A stretch of DNA of 20,665 bases. Source: Chloroflexota bacterium. Lineage in GTDB: Bacteria; Chloroflexota; UBA6077; CF-72. Positions within the stretch are counted from its first letter, which is position 1; each line of letters starts with the position of its first letter. A program made the position numbers and the translations under genes. The DNA is taken from positions 1 to 20,665 of the forward strand of contig JAFAPL010000348.1 of NCBI GenBank assembly GCA_019247135.1. The letters run 5' to 3'. This document shows positions 13,681-20,665 of this stretch, piece after piece. Below the pieces are notes generated by a model. The model did no database searches, had not been told where the DNA came from, and worked only from the letters and a program-made list of their open reading frames with translations.

Positions 13681-16308
13681 GTGCCCGGAGAGAGCAAGAC
13701 CGGTTTTTCGCGGCGGCAGCGCGGCCGATCCCGGCGATCGGGAGCCTTTCGGGCGCCAGATGATCTGCGTGTACAGGGCGCCCAGCCGCGCCTGGCCGGT
13801 CCGGGCTGGCTCGCGCCAGGGCGGCGCAGCCGGCTCCCCGCCGAGCCCAAGCCGATCATCGGGCGCGAGCAAGAGTTGCGCCTCGCCTGCGAGCTGCTGT
13901 CGCGAGACGAAGTCCGGCTGCTCACGCTGACGGGGCCGCCGGGTGTAGGCAAGACACGCCTGGCGATCGAAGTCGCCAACGCGACCGTCAACCAGTACCA
14001 GGACGGCGCTTGCTTTGCCGATCTCTCACCAATTGCGGATTGGCGCCAGGTCATCGAGGTGATTGCGCACGCGCTGGGCCTGCGCGAATTCGACCGCCGC
14101 ATTGCGGTCGAAGTAGTGGAGGAGTACTTACGCGATCGAGAGCTACTTCTGCTGGTCGACAACTTCGAACACGTACTCGAGGCTGCCGACATCATCGCTC
14201 GCATCCTCCTTGCCTGCCCAAATCTGAAAGTTGTGGCCACCAGCCGCGCGCCGCTGCACCTGCGCTGGGAACGCGAGCTCGGCGTAACGCCCTTGCTGGT
14301 GCCCCGCGACAGTACGGACCAGACAACCGCGCCGACTGTCGCGGCATCAGCCGCCGGCCGCCTGTTCGTGGAACGTGCGCAGGCAGTCGCCCCCGAGTTC
14401 GTATTGAATGACGCGGACGCGCCAGCCGTTGCCGAAATCTGCCAACGCCTCGACGGGCTGCCGTTGGCGCTCGAATTGGCCGCTGCTCGGATCAAGCTGT
14501 TTCCGCCGCGAGCCCTGCTGCGGCGCATCGCGCGGGCCGAGCAGCCCGACCCCTCATCAAGCACTTCGTGGCTGCTGCTTTCAGGCCAGCAGCGTGATCT
14601 CCCTCCACGGCACCAGACACTCCTGCGCGCGATCAACTGGAGCTATGACCTGCTGTCAGCCGAAGAACAAGCGGTTTTTCGCCGACTGGCCGTCTTTCTT
14701 GGTGGGTGCAGCCTGGACGCGGCTGAATCAGTCGCGACCAACGGCCTATCCGCCGGGCTCGACCTGCTGGCAGGCCTGGTCGACAAAAGCTTGCTTGGTC
14801 GCGACGAACAGCCGGATGGCGAGCCGCGCTTGCGGCTGCTCGAGACCATCCGTGTGTTTGCCCTACAGCAACTGGAGCTGCACCACGAGACTGATGCAGC
14901 GCGGGCCTGCCACGCGCACTACTACCTCGACCTGGTCGAGCAAGCGGTCCCGGAACTGGTCGGGCCGCACCAGCAAATGTGGTTCTCTCGATTCGAGCGC
15001 GAACGCGCGAATCTGCTCGCGGTCGAGCGCTGGGCGGTGGCACAGGCAGACGCGATGGCGACGGTGCGGCTGGGAGGTGCGCTGTGGCCCTTCTGGCTAG
15101 CCCGAGATGACGCCTCCCACAGCCGGGAGCGCGTGCAGGCAATTCTGCGACTGGTGGGAACGGTGCCGGGCAGTTCAGCTCTGGTCCACGCGCTGCACGG
15201 CGCGGGGTTACTGGCCGAGAAACTGGGCGAGTACGCGACGTGTCGCTCGCTGCTCCAGATGGGCGTATCGATGGCCAGGGAACTGGAGGATCCCGCGGCG
15301 CTCGCAACGGTGCTGGACAGTCTCGGCCGCCAGAAGTTCATCGAAGGGCGTTACGCCGACGCACGTGCCCTGCTCGATGAGAGCCATGCGCTGCTGCAAG
15401 CAGCCAACAATCCCATAGGCCTGGCTCGGGTCCTGAGCCACCTGGGCTTCCTCGAGTTCCTCGAGGGCCGAACCGACGAAGCACGCGCGATCTTCCACCG
15501 CGGTCTGGCGATTGCCGAGGCAGCCGAGGACAAGCATCGCGTGGCCGAGTTCATGGACAACTTCGGCAACATGTTCGCGGCCGAAAGCGACTTCGACCAG
15601 GCGAGCGATGCGTTCGAGTCGGCTATCCGCATCTGGCGAAACCTCGGCCAGGGGCATTGGCTCGCCATGGCACTCAATAATCTCGGGAGGGTGGAGGTCC
15701 AGCGCGGAGAGCGCGACCTCGCTCGGGCGCACCTGCTCGAAGCGCTGACGCTGGCCCATCGAATGGGGAACCGCCGACGCATGGCCTACACCCTGTCCGC
15801 CGTGGGCGAGCTGCTGGTCCTGGATGGGGATCGAGACCGCGCGGCAACCCTGCGGGCGGTTGCGTCGGCGGCCATCGCCGAGATCGGGGCCACACGGCCT
15901 TCCGGGGCGGATACAGCCACCTCGAGCCAGGCGAACGCCCCCGCCGCGACCGGGATCACGATGAGTCTCGATCGCGCCGTGGAAGAAACGATCAAGCATC
16001 TGGGAGTACTGCTTGAGTCGGGCCAGCAGGAAGAGGCTCAGCGCGGGGCGACCCCGACGTCAGCTGCCTCAGCCCGGGCTCGCGGCACCGGCGCCCAGGT
16101 GGGCGGTCTCACTCGACGTGAACATGAGGTTGCTGTGCTCGTGATGTCTGGATACACCAATCGGCAGATCGCCGAACAGCTCGTCGTCACCGAGGGCACC
16201 GCCGAAAACTACGTCCAGCGCATTCTCGGCAAGCTCGGCTTCAACAACCGCGCCCAGATCGCGGTCTGGGCGATCCAGCACGGGGTCGGGCCGCCTCCCA
16301 ATTTCTAA
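13681..16308 (+). CDS. STAND-type ATPase/TPR transcriptional regulator with C-terminal LuxR HTH
   Basis: 875 residues from GTG 13681. The order is an Arg-rich, non-conserved N-terminus (1-54), then 'IIGREQEL' (59-66) leading into an NB-ARC/AAA-like ATPase with P-loop 'GPPGVGKT' (85-92), Walker B 'LLLLVD' (155-160) and sensor-like 'ATSRAPL' near 188. Next come a winged-helix-like 'AINWSYDLLSAEEQAVFRRLAVF' region (about 321-343), a long TPR-like helical array (about 400-730), and a LuxR/FixJ HTH (about 810-868, 'LTRREHEVAVLVMSGYTN' and 'GTAENYVQRILGKLGF'). Such proteins are ATP-dependent, ligand-responsive transcription activators. An in-frame stop at 13666-13668 limits the start. Base composition in the first 60 codons is less typical of coding, so the start or frame there deserves care. 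Its targets are unknown. Confidence 0.88.
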   Translation: MPGESKTGFSRRQRGRSRRSGAFRAPDDLRVQGAQPRLAGPGWLAPGRRSRLPAEPKPIIGREQELRLACELLSRDEVRLLTLTGPPGVGKTRLAIEVANATVNQYQDGACFADLSPIADWRQVIEVIAHALGLREFDRRIAVEVVEEYLRDRELLLLVDNFEHVLEAADIIARILLACPNLKVVATSRAPLHLRWERELGVTPLLVPRDSTDQTTAPTVAASAAGRLFVERAQAVAPEFVLNDADAPAVAEICQRLDGLPLALELAAARIKLFPPRALLRRIARAEQPDPSSSTSWLLLSGQQRDLPPRHQTLLRAINWSYDLLSAEEQAVFRRLAVFLGGCSLDAAESVATNGLSAGLDLLAGLVDKSLLGRDEQPDGEPRLRLLETIRVFALQQLELHHETDAARACHAHYYLDLVEQAVPELVGPHQQMWFSRFERERANLLAVERWAVAQADAMATVRLGGALWPFWLARDDASHSRERVQAILRLVGTVPGSSALVHALHGAGLLAEKLGEYATCRSLLQMGVSMARELEDPAALATVLDSLGRQKFIEGRYADARALLDESHALLQAANNPIGLARVLSHLGFLEFLEGRTDEARAIFHRGLAIAEAAEDKHRVAEFMDNFGNMFAAESDFDQASDAFESAIRIWRNLGQGHWLAMALNNLGRVEVQRGERDLARAHLLEALTLAHRMGNRRRMAYTLSAVGELLVLDGDRDRAATLRAVASAAIAEIGATRPSGADTATSSQANAPAATGITMSLDRAVEETIKHLGVLLESGQQEEAQRGATPTSAASARARGTGAQVGGLTRREHEVAVLVMSGYTNRQIAEQLVVTEGTAENYVQRILGKLGFNNRAQIAVWAIQHGVGPPPNF

Positions 16309-16314
16309 AATTGG
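16298..16314. repeat. Perfect 7-bp inverted repeat over the stop codon of the LuxR-STAND gene
   Basis: CCAATTT, a 3-nt spacer, then AAATTGG. The TAA stop (16306-16308) lies in the spacer and right arm. It is AT-rich against a GC-rich background and lies 52 bp before the next gene's GTG, so it could be an operator or a weak hairpin. Confidence 0.45.
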
Positions 16315-16351
16315 TGCACTCTCCTATCAAGACAGATTGACCGCGTGAGCC

Positions 16352-16357
16352 TATGGT
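16352..16357 (+). promoter_or_regulatory. Candidate -10 box TATGGT, leaderless start of the XRE-STAND gene
   Basis: TATGGT fits TANNNT and ends 9 nt before GTG 16367, the same spacing as at the ABC operon (8723 to 8733). No Shine-Dalgarno is visible. A TTGACC at 16337-16342 is too close (9 nt) to be its -35. Confidence 0.35.
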
Positions 16358-16366
16358 GGCCGCGCT

Positions 16367-18874
16367 GTGAGTACGTTGCTGGACTCTGCGGGTCTGGCGC
16401 AGATTGAATCCACCCACAACGACGATGAAGAAACGTTCGGCGCAGCGCTCCGCTGCCATCGCCGCACCGCCGGCCTGACCCAGGAAGAGCTCGCGGAACG
16501 CGCTGGCCTGAGCGTTCGAAGCATCAGCGGCTGGGAGCGTGGCGAAGGCGCCACGCCGCGCCGCGACACACTCAGCCTTTTGGTACGCGCGTTGGGCCTC
16601 TCGGGATCCGACCGCCACGCGTTGGAGGCGCTGATCGTTCGGTCGCGCGTACCTGCGCGGCCGGCGGTCGAATGGGCGCTCCTCTCGGCGGAAGATCACC
16701 ATCCGGAGTCGTCACGGCACAATCTTGGACGCGCCGTGACCAGTTTTGTCGGTCGGGAGCGCGACATCGCCGAGCTGGGGCCACTTCTGGTGGCAACGCC
16801 CCTGCTCACATTGCTCGGCGCCGGTGGCATTGGCAAAACTCGCCTTGCGCAGGAGCTGATTCGTCGCGAGGCCGGCAAGTTTGCGGATGGAGCCTGGCTT
16901 GTGGAGCTTGCCGAGCTTACTGACCCGGCCGATGTTCCCGACGCGATTGCCGCGGCCGTTGGCCTGCGTGCAGGTACGACGCGTACTCCGGTGCGCGTGG
17001 TCGCCGATTATCTCTCCAGCAAGCATTTGCTGCTCGTGCTGGACAATTGCGAGCACCTGGTCCAGCGCTGTGCGAATCTCGTGAATTCGCTCCTCCAGGT
17101 GTGCCCGCGCCTGCACGTGGTCGTCACCAGTCGTGAACCGCTGGGCATCAATGGCGAAATCATCTGGCTCGTCCGGCCGCTCGAGGTGCCGGATCTCGCG
17201 CGCGTGCGCAGTGTCCCGCAGGTGACCCGCACGGCGGCGGTCCGCTTGTTCGTGGAGCGCGCGACAGCCGTTAATCCGCAGTTCGTTGTCACCGACACAA
17301 ACGCTGCCAGCATCGCGCGCGTCTGCGTCGCACTCGACGGCATTCCGCTCGCGGTCGAGCTCGCGGCGCCGCTCACGCGCGTCCTCAGCCTGGATCAGAT
17401 CTCCGAACGACTCGGGTGCGACGCCGAGATCCTGCGCGCCTCCACTCGCGGCAGCAGTCCGCGCCACCGGACGATTCGTGCCACGATCGACTGGAGCTAC
17501 GACCTCCTGGAGGAGATCGAGCAGGTGCTACTCCGTCGACTGGCGGTGTTTGCGAACGGCTGGACGCTCGAGATGGCCGAGCAGATGTGCTCGGGTGAAC
17601 CTATCCAGTCCACCGAGATCCTGCAGCTGCTGGCGCTGCTCGTGGACAAGTCGATGGTCGTTGTGGACCCGAGCCGAAACGAAGCGCGCTATCGACTACT
17701 CGCACCCATTCGCCAGTACGCGTTGGAGCGGCTGGAACGCTCGGGTGAGGCCGACGAATTCGGAGCGCGACATGCGGCCCTGTTCCTCAGCCTTGCCTCG
17801 TCTGGTGAAAATCCCGACGACTTCGGACCGCGGGAAATCGCATCGCTCGATCGGTTCGAAACCGAGCACGCCAACATCCGCGCGGCATTACGCTGGGCGC
17901 TGAATCACGGAGACGTTGATAGCGCGCTGCGCGGCGCCGCTACGCTCTTTCGGTTTTGGGAGCGGCGGGGGCACCTGCGAGAGGGCTGTGCCTGGTTGGA
18001 GGAAGCCCTCGCGCAGCCTGGCGCTCAGGCATCCGCCTTTCGCGGCATGGCATTCAACGCGCTGGCGTTTCTGTACTGGCGCGTGGGACACCTGGACCGT
18101 GCCTGGCTGATCGCCGAGCAAGCGCTCGGTCTCAATCGGGAACGCAAGGATCCGCTCGCGCTCGCGTTCGCACTCGGCAATCTGGGTGTCATCGCCTACG
18201 CGCGCGACGACCCAGCGACTGGCGTGCGGTGGTTGGAGGAGAGCCTGGCTGTCGCACGCCCAACCGGCTACCGACCGATGTTGAGCGTCGTGCTGACGTT
18301 CCTCGGCCGTGCGCGGCTGCGCTTGCACGGCCCCGGCGATGCACGCGCCCGCGAACTGCTGCACGAAAGCCTGGAAATGGCCGTGGAGGCCGACGCGCGC
18401 TACGCGGTCGGTCATGCGCTGATGGCACTCGGGGACGTGGAGTGGCGGCGCAATCAGGTGCATGCGGCGCTCGGGTTCTGGCATCGAGCACTCCAGGTGC
18501 AGGCGGAGCTGGCAGACCGACGCGCGATCTTCGCAAGCATCGAGCGCCTGGCGTGGGGGCTCGTCGCCATCCGGTTGTTCGACCCCGCGGTGTGGCTGTT
18601 TGGCGCGGCTCACGCGCAGCGCCAGTTGCTGGGCATCTCACTGCACCCCGATCAACAACTGGATCATGACGACAGGCTGGCGGAGGCGCAGCTAGAACTG
18701 CCGGATGACTTCCACGCGGCGTGGGTGACGGGCGAAGTCGCCAGCGTGGAAGAAGCGCTAGCGCTGGCGCTGGAGGTCTCGGGTGCGTACGCCATGGAGG
18801 AACGGGACATCGCGCCGAATGTTTTGTTGCGGGCTGCCGCTTCCACTGGCCAGAGAAATCAACTTCCAAGTTGA
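16367..18874 (+). CDS. STAND-type ATPase/TPR transcriptional regulator with N-terminal XRE HTH
   Basis: 835 residues from GTG 16367. An XRE-type helix-turn-helix occupies about 24-80 ('LRCHRRTAGLTQEELAERAG' followed by 'SVRSISGWERGE'). A linker leads to 'SFVGRERDI' (126-134) and an NB-ARC/AAA-like ATPase with P-loop 'GAGGIGKT' (151-158), Walker B 'LLLVLD' (221-226) and 'VVTSREPLG'. A winged-helix-like 'TIDWSYDLLEEIEQVLLRRLAVF' region and TPR-like repeats follow to about residue 800. There is no C-terminal HTH. The core is clearly paralogous to the upstream LuxR-STAND protein, but the DNA-binding domain is of another family and at the other end. Probably a cytoplasmic signal-responsive regulator; ligand and targets unknown. 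The gap to the previous gene is 58 bp. Confidence 0.9.
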   Translation: MSTLLDSAGLAQIESTHNDDEETFGAALRCHRRTAGLTQEELAERAGLSVRSISGWERGEGATPRRDTLSLLVRALGLSGSDRHALEALIVRSRVPARPAVEWALLSAEDHHPESSRHNLGRAVTSFVGRERDIAELGPLLVATPLLTLLGAGGIGKTRLAQELIRREAGKFADGAWLVELAELTDPADVPDAIAAAVGLRAGTTRTPVRVVADYLSSKHLLLVLDNCEHLVQRCANLVNSLLQVCPRLHVVVTSREPLGINGEIIWLVRPLEVPDLARVRSVPQVTRTAAVRLFVERATAVNPQFVVTDTNAASIARVCVALDGIPLAVELAAPLTRVLSLDQISERLGCDAEILRASTRGSSPRHRTIRATIDWSYDLLEEIEQVLLRRLAVFANGWTLEMAEQMCSGEPIQSTEILQLLALLVDKSMVVVDPSRNEARYRLLAPIRQYALERLERSGEADEFGARHAALFLSLASSGENPDDFGPREIASLDRFETEHANIRAALRWALNHGDVDSALRGAATLFRFWERRGHLREGCAWLEEALAQPGAQASAFRGMAFNALAFLYWRVGHLDRAWLIAEQALGLNRERKDPLALAFALGNLGVIAYARDDPATGVRWLEESLAVARPTGYRPMLSVVLTFLGRARLRLHGPGDARARELLHESLEMAVEADARYAVGHALMALGDVEWRRNQVHAALGFWHRALQVQAELADRRAIFASIERLAWGLVAIRLFDPAVWLFGAAHAQRQLLGISLHPDQQLDHDDRLAEAQLELPDDFHAAWVTGEVASVEEALALALEVSGAYAMEERDIAPNVLLRAAASTGQRNQLPS
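18859..18874. repeat. Perfect 7-bp inverted repeat ending on the stop codon of the XRE-STAND gene
   Basis: TCAACTT, a 2-nt spacer, then AAGTTGA, whose last three bases are the TGA stop (18872-18874). No T-tract follows. It parallels the dyad on the stop codon of the preceding paralogous regulator. The rest of the gap to 18947 shows nothing clear. Confidence 0.45.
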
Positions 18875-18947
18875 AGAATCTGGACGCAACAGCGGTAGCC
18901 CGGAAGTCAGACCGGAGTTGCAACGAATCGCGTGCGGCTCACGGCGG

Positions 18948-19409
18948 CTACAGTGTCGCGCTGGCGTGCGCCCGCAGCGCCGCGGTGTACGTTGCCGCGC
19001 TGCCCGAAAGACAGATCTCGCCCCGCTGGTTTCGAACGGTGGTCGCCAGCACACAGATCGGCTTGTCTTCGCGAACGTGCGTCACTTCGACTCGGCCGAT
19101 GATCGTGTCGCCGATATACACGGGTTTGACGAAGCGCCACTCCACGCTCAAAAACACGCTACCAGGCCCGGAGAGGTCCTCGGCCACCACCGCGTTGAGA
19201 ATGCCGGAGATGATGCCCCCGTGAGCGATCAGGCCTCCAAAACGGGAGGACTGCGCAGCGTCCGCGTCGAAGTGGAGCGGATTCCGGTCGCCGGATAGTT
19301 GCGCGAACAGATCGACGTCGCGCGGCTCCACGCGCTTTTTCCGCTCGGCGCTAGCGCCGTGAGCGGGCATGCCGTGGAGCGTCCCGCTCCAAGCGTTGTC
19401 AACAATCAT
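18948..19409 (-). CDS. MaoC-like hot-dog fold dehydratase/hydratase
   Basis: 153 residues. The hydratase-2 motif is present: 'DVDLFAQLSGDRNPLHFD' (31-48) with catalytic Asp41 and His46 (D-x4-H) and the supporting Asn43-Pro44, followed by 'FGGLIAHGGI' (57-66), which fits the active-site segment after the motif. MaoC enzymes add water to enoyl-CoA thioesters in an R-specific manner, or catalyse related dehydrations. It lies 28 bp after the FAD-dependent monooxygenase-like gene and is probably co-transcribed with it. That spacer contains two overlapping 8-bp palindromes, TTCTAGAA (19424-19431) and GAACGTTC (19429-19436), and an AAAGGA 10 nt before the ATG. The substrate is unknown; an acyl-CoA thioester is expected. 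Confidence 0.85.
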   Translation of the reverse strand: MIVDNAWSGTLHGMPAHGASAERKKRVEPRDVDLFAQLSGDRNPLHFDADAAQSSRFGGLIAHGGIISGILNAVVAEDLSGPGSVFLSVEWRFVKPVYIGDTIIGRVEVTHVREDKPICVLATTVRNQRGEICLSGSAATYTAALRAHASATL

Positions 19410-19437
19410 ACCTGCCAGGTCCTTTCTAGAACGTTCC

Positions 19438-20616
19438 TCAGGCCGCGCGTTTCACGTCCGCGACGTCCAGGGATGCGAGAAGCTCGGTTTCATCGCGCAT
19501 CGTCAACGCCAACCGCTTCAACAAATCGGGAATCTCCGTACTCGTCCACTGATGCGAAGCAATGGCATCCGTGATTTTGAACAGTGGTAGCGAAACCCGG
19601 TCGCGCAGGCGTTGGTACTCCTCGAGTCCGCCCGCCTCATCACTACCTCCAAAGACATCACTCAGCGCGCGTGTTAAAAACTCCGCGTCGCGCAATGCGT
19701 CGGACATGCCGTGCGCAGTGCTGGGGTCTTTGAAGTAGCCAGCATCGCCGACGAGCGCCCAGCCATCGCCCCAGGCACGCCGCATGAAGCCCGCTGGAGA
19801 CCGAAACAGACGCGTACTGGACGGTGGCGCGGCCGCCCGCAAGCGCTCGGCCAGCAGTGGTGCCGAGGCGCCAATCATCGACTCGATGAGATGGACGCCA
19901 CCGTGCCCGATGCGCTGTGGCGTTGCATTCGCGAACACGCACACCTGATCGTTGTTGGTTGAAACGACACCGGCCGCGGCGTCAGGCTGAAAGATCCACT
20001 CGTAGCCCTCAACCCGCGCGCCCGTCCAGTAGCCGTAAGTCGTGGCCGTGGCGTACGTCGCGCGACGCTCAACTGGTGCGCTCACCAGTCGCGCAACGGT
20101 CGAGCCGATGCCATCCGCCCCCACCACGAACCTCGCCGACACGGTGAATGAGCGTCCATCGGAGCGTACGCCGGAAACACCAGAAATGCGTCCCCAAGGC
20201 GCACGCTCGAGATGAGTGACGCTGTGTCCGAAACGTACATCGGCGCCAGCTTCGGCCGCGGCCTCCACCAGGATACGGTCGACGATCGTTCGCCGCGGCG
20301 CATACAACGCATCGACGCCGTATTGCGGTTCGATCTGAACTGAGATGTCGGTGTCGGCGTAGGTAAACCTGGTCAGACGTACGGGTGGAGTACCCGCGGC
20401 ACGCACTTGATCCAGCAGCCCCCAGCGATGCAACTGCAGCACACCCGCCCGCATGAACGCATGCGTGGACATGGTGTCTGCAAGAACGGGGGATCGGTCA
20501 ATCAGGGCGATGCGGAAGCCGCGCCGCGCCAGGAGCATGGCCGTGGCGGCGCCCGCCAGGCGCGCGCCGACGACGACGACGTCGAATGACTCGCCGCGAT
20601 TTGTTGAGCGGTACAT
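19438..20616 (-). CDS. FAD-dependent monooxygenase-like oxidoreductase (PHBH fold)
   Basis: 392 residues. The N-terminal dinucleotide fold reads 'VVVVGARLAGAATAMLLARRG' (13-33), where the third position of G-x-G-x-x-G is Arg, a variant often seen in this branch. The 'ADG' motif (167-169) and the second FAD motif 'GDGWALVGDAGYFKDPSTAHGMSDALRDAE' (283-312) place it with group A flavoprotein hydroxylases and related FAD/NAD(P) oxidoreductases. Enzymes of this type hydroxylate aromatics or saturate polyprenyl chains; the substrate here is not evident. A stem-loop-like dyad lies 21 bp before the start. It precedes the MaoC gene in the same orientation, so a shared unit is likely. The start at 20616 has a GGA 8 nt upstream and an AAAGGA 13 nt upstream. 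Confidence 0.87.
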   Translation of the reverse strand: MYRSTNRGESFDVVVVGARLAGAATAMLLARRGFRIALIDRSPVLADTMSTHAFMRAGVLQLHRWGLLDQVRAAGTPPVRLTRFTYADTDISVQIEPQYGVDALYAPRRTIVDRILVEAAAEAGADVRFGHSVTHLERAPWGRISGVSGVRSDGRSFTVSARFVVGADGIGSTVARLVSAPVERRATYATATTYGYWTGARVEGYEWIFQPDAAAGVVSTNNDQVCVFANATPQRIGHGGVHLIESMIGASAPLLAERLRAAAPPSSTRLFRSPAGFMRRAWGDGWALVGDAGYFKDPSTAHGMSDALRDAEFLTRALSDVFGGSDEAGGLEEYQRLRDRVSLPLFKITDAIASHQWTSTEIPDLLKRLALTMRDETELLASLDVADVKRAA

Positions 20617-20637
20617 GGGCGGAGTCCGATCCTTTCA

Positions 20638-20656
20638 GCGACGGCGCTGCCGTCGC
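20638..20656. promoter_or_regulatory. Perfect 8-bp inverted repeat, candidate operator upstream of the FAD gene
   Basis: GCGACGGC and GCCGTCGC flank a 3-nt centre, a perfect dyad of 19 bp, 21 bp upstream of the start at 20616. It could be a TetR/MarR-type operator or the 3' hairpin of a gene beyond the window edge. Confidence 0.4.
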
Positions 20657-20665
20657 AGGAGATGC

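Noticed and set aside
13545..14636. Long minus-strand open frame (363 codons) opposite the LuxR-STAND gene
   Set aside because: The translation is low-complexity, rich in Ser, Arg and Ala, with no recognisable domain, and lies opposite a gene with clear ATPase motifs. It is a GC-rich shadow frame.
16337..16357. TTGACC plus TATGGT as a full promoter for the XRE-STAND gene
   Set aside because: The spacer is only 9 nt, far too short for a sigma-70-type promoter; only the -10-like box is kept.
17888..18923. Minus-strand frames of about 240 codons opposite the XRE-STAND gene
   Set aside because: No domain signal and biased composition; the plus strand encodes a continuous TPR region there.
1..20665. 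CRISPR array, tRNA or rRNA genes, insertion sequences, prophage or toxin-antitoxin modules
   Set aside because: I looked for regular direct repeats, tRNA-like cloverleaf arms, transposase motifs and terminal repeats on both strands and saw none; the window is almost fully filled by recognised genes.

Overview
The window is GC-rich bacterial DNA, densely packed with genes, and holds no RNA gene, insertion sequence, prophage or CRISPR array that I can see. Gene content suggests a Chloroflexota bacterium (Thermomicrobia-like or a related uncultured lineage). The reasons are two very large STAND-type ATPase/TPR regulators in tandem, a Tat-type lipoprotein sugar-binding protein with a Pro/Ala-rich linker, a DUF3618 envelope protein, and several start codons preceded closely by TANNNT boxes. 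An actinobacterium cannot be excluded; the assignment is inference.

Layout. (1) 1-1068 (+): the tail of a probable phage-holin-like DUF1469 protein, then a DUF3618 envelope protein. (2) 1157-2134 (+): an aldo/keto reductase, convergent and overlapping by 20 bp with (3) 2115-6548 (-): a tightly coupled three-gene operon of copper amine oxidase, UxaE-type tagaturonate epimerase and zinc alcohol dehydrogenase. (4) 6637-8699: two different YihY/BrkB membrane proteins in divergent orientation. (5) 8733-13526 (+): a five-gene carbohydrate operon of two CUT1 ABC permeases, a lipoprotein binding protein, a short-chain dehydrogenase and a xylose-isomerase-like TIM-barrel protein. (6) 13681-18874 (+): two paralogous STAND ATPase/TPR regulators, one with a C-terminal LuxR HTH and one with an N-terminal XRE HTH. 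(7) 18948-20616 (-): an FAD-dependent monooxygenase-like protein followed by a MaoC-type hydratase.

How it may work together. Regions 2, 3 and 5 look like one carbohydrate or sugar-acid catabolic neighbourhood: import by the ABC system (its ATPase is not here), then oxidation and isomerisation by SDR, AKR, MDR, TIM-barrel isomerase and UxaE. The odd member is the copper amine oxidase, which would produce an aldehyde, ammonia and hydrogen peroxide. Its coupling to a tagaturonate-epimerase family protein suggests an amine-bearing sugar or sugar-acid substrate, but this is a hypothesis. The two STAND regulators could control this region, although nothing in the sequence ties them to specific targets.

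At the DNA level, four genes that open a transcription unit (1157, 7641, 8733, 16367) have a TANNNT box 7-9 nt before the start codon and no convincing Shine-Dalgarno sequence, which suggests leaderless transcripts. Short perfect dyads cover the stop codons of both STAND regulators. No gene-free stretch exceeds 300 bases; the largest gaps are about 164 bp (7642-7805) and 154 bp (13527-13680).
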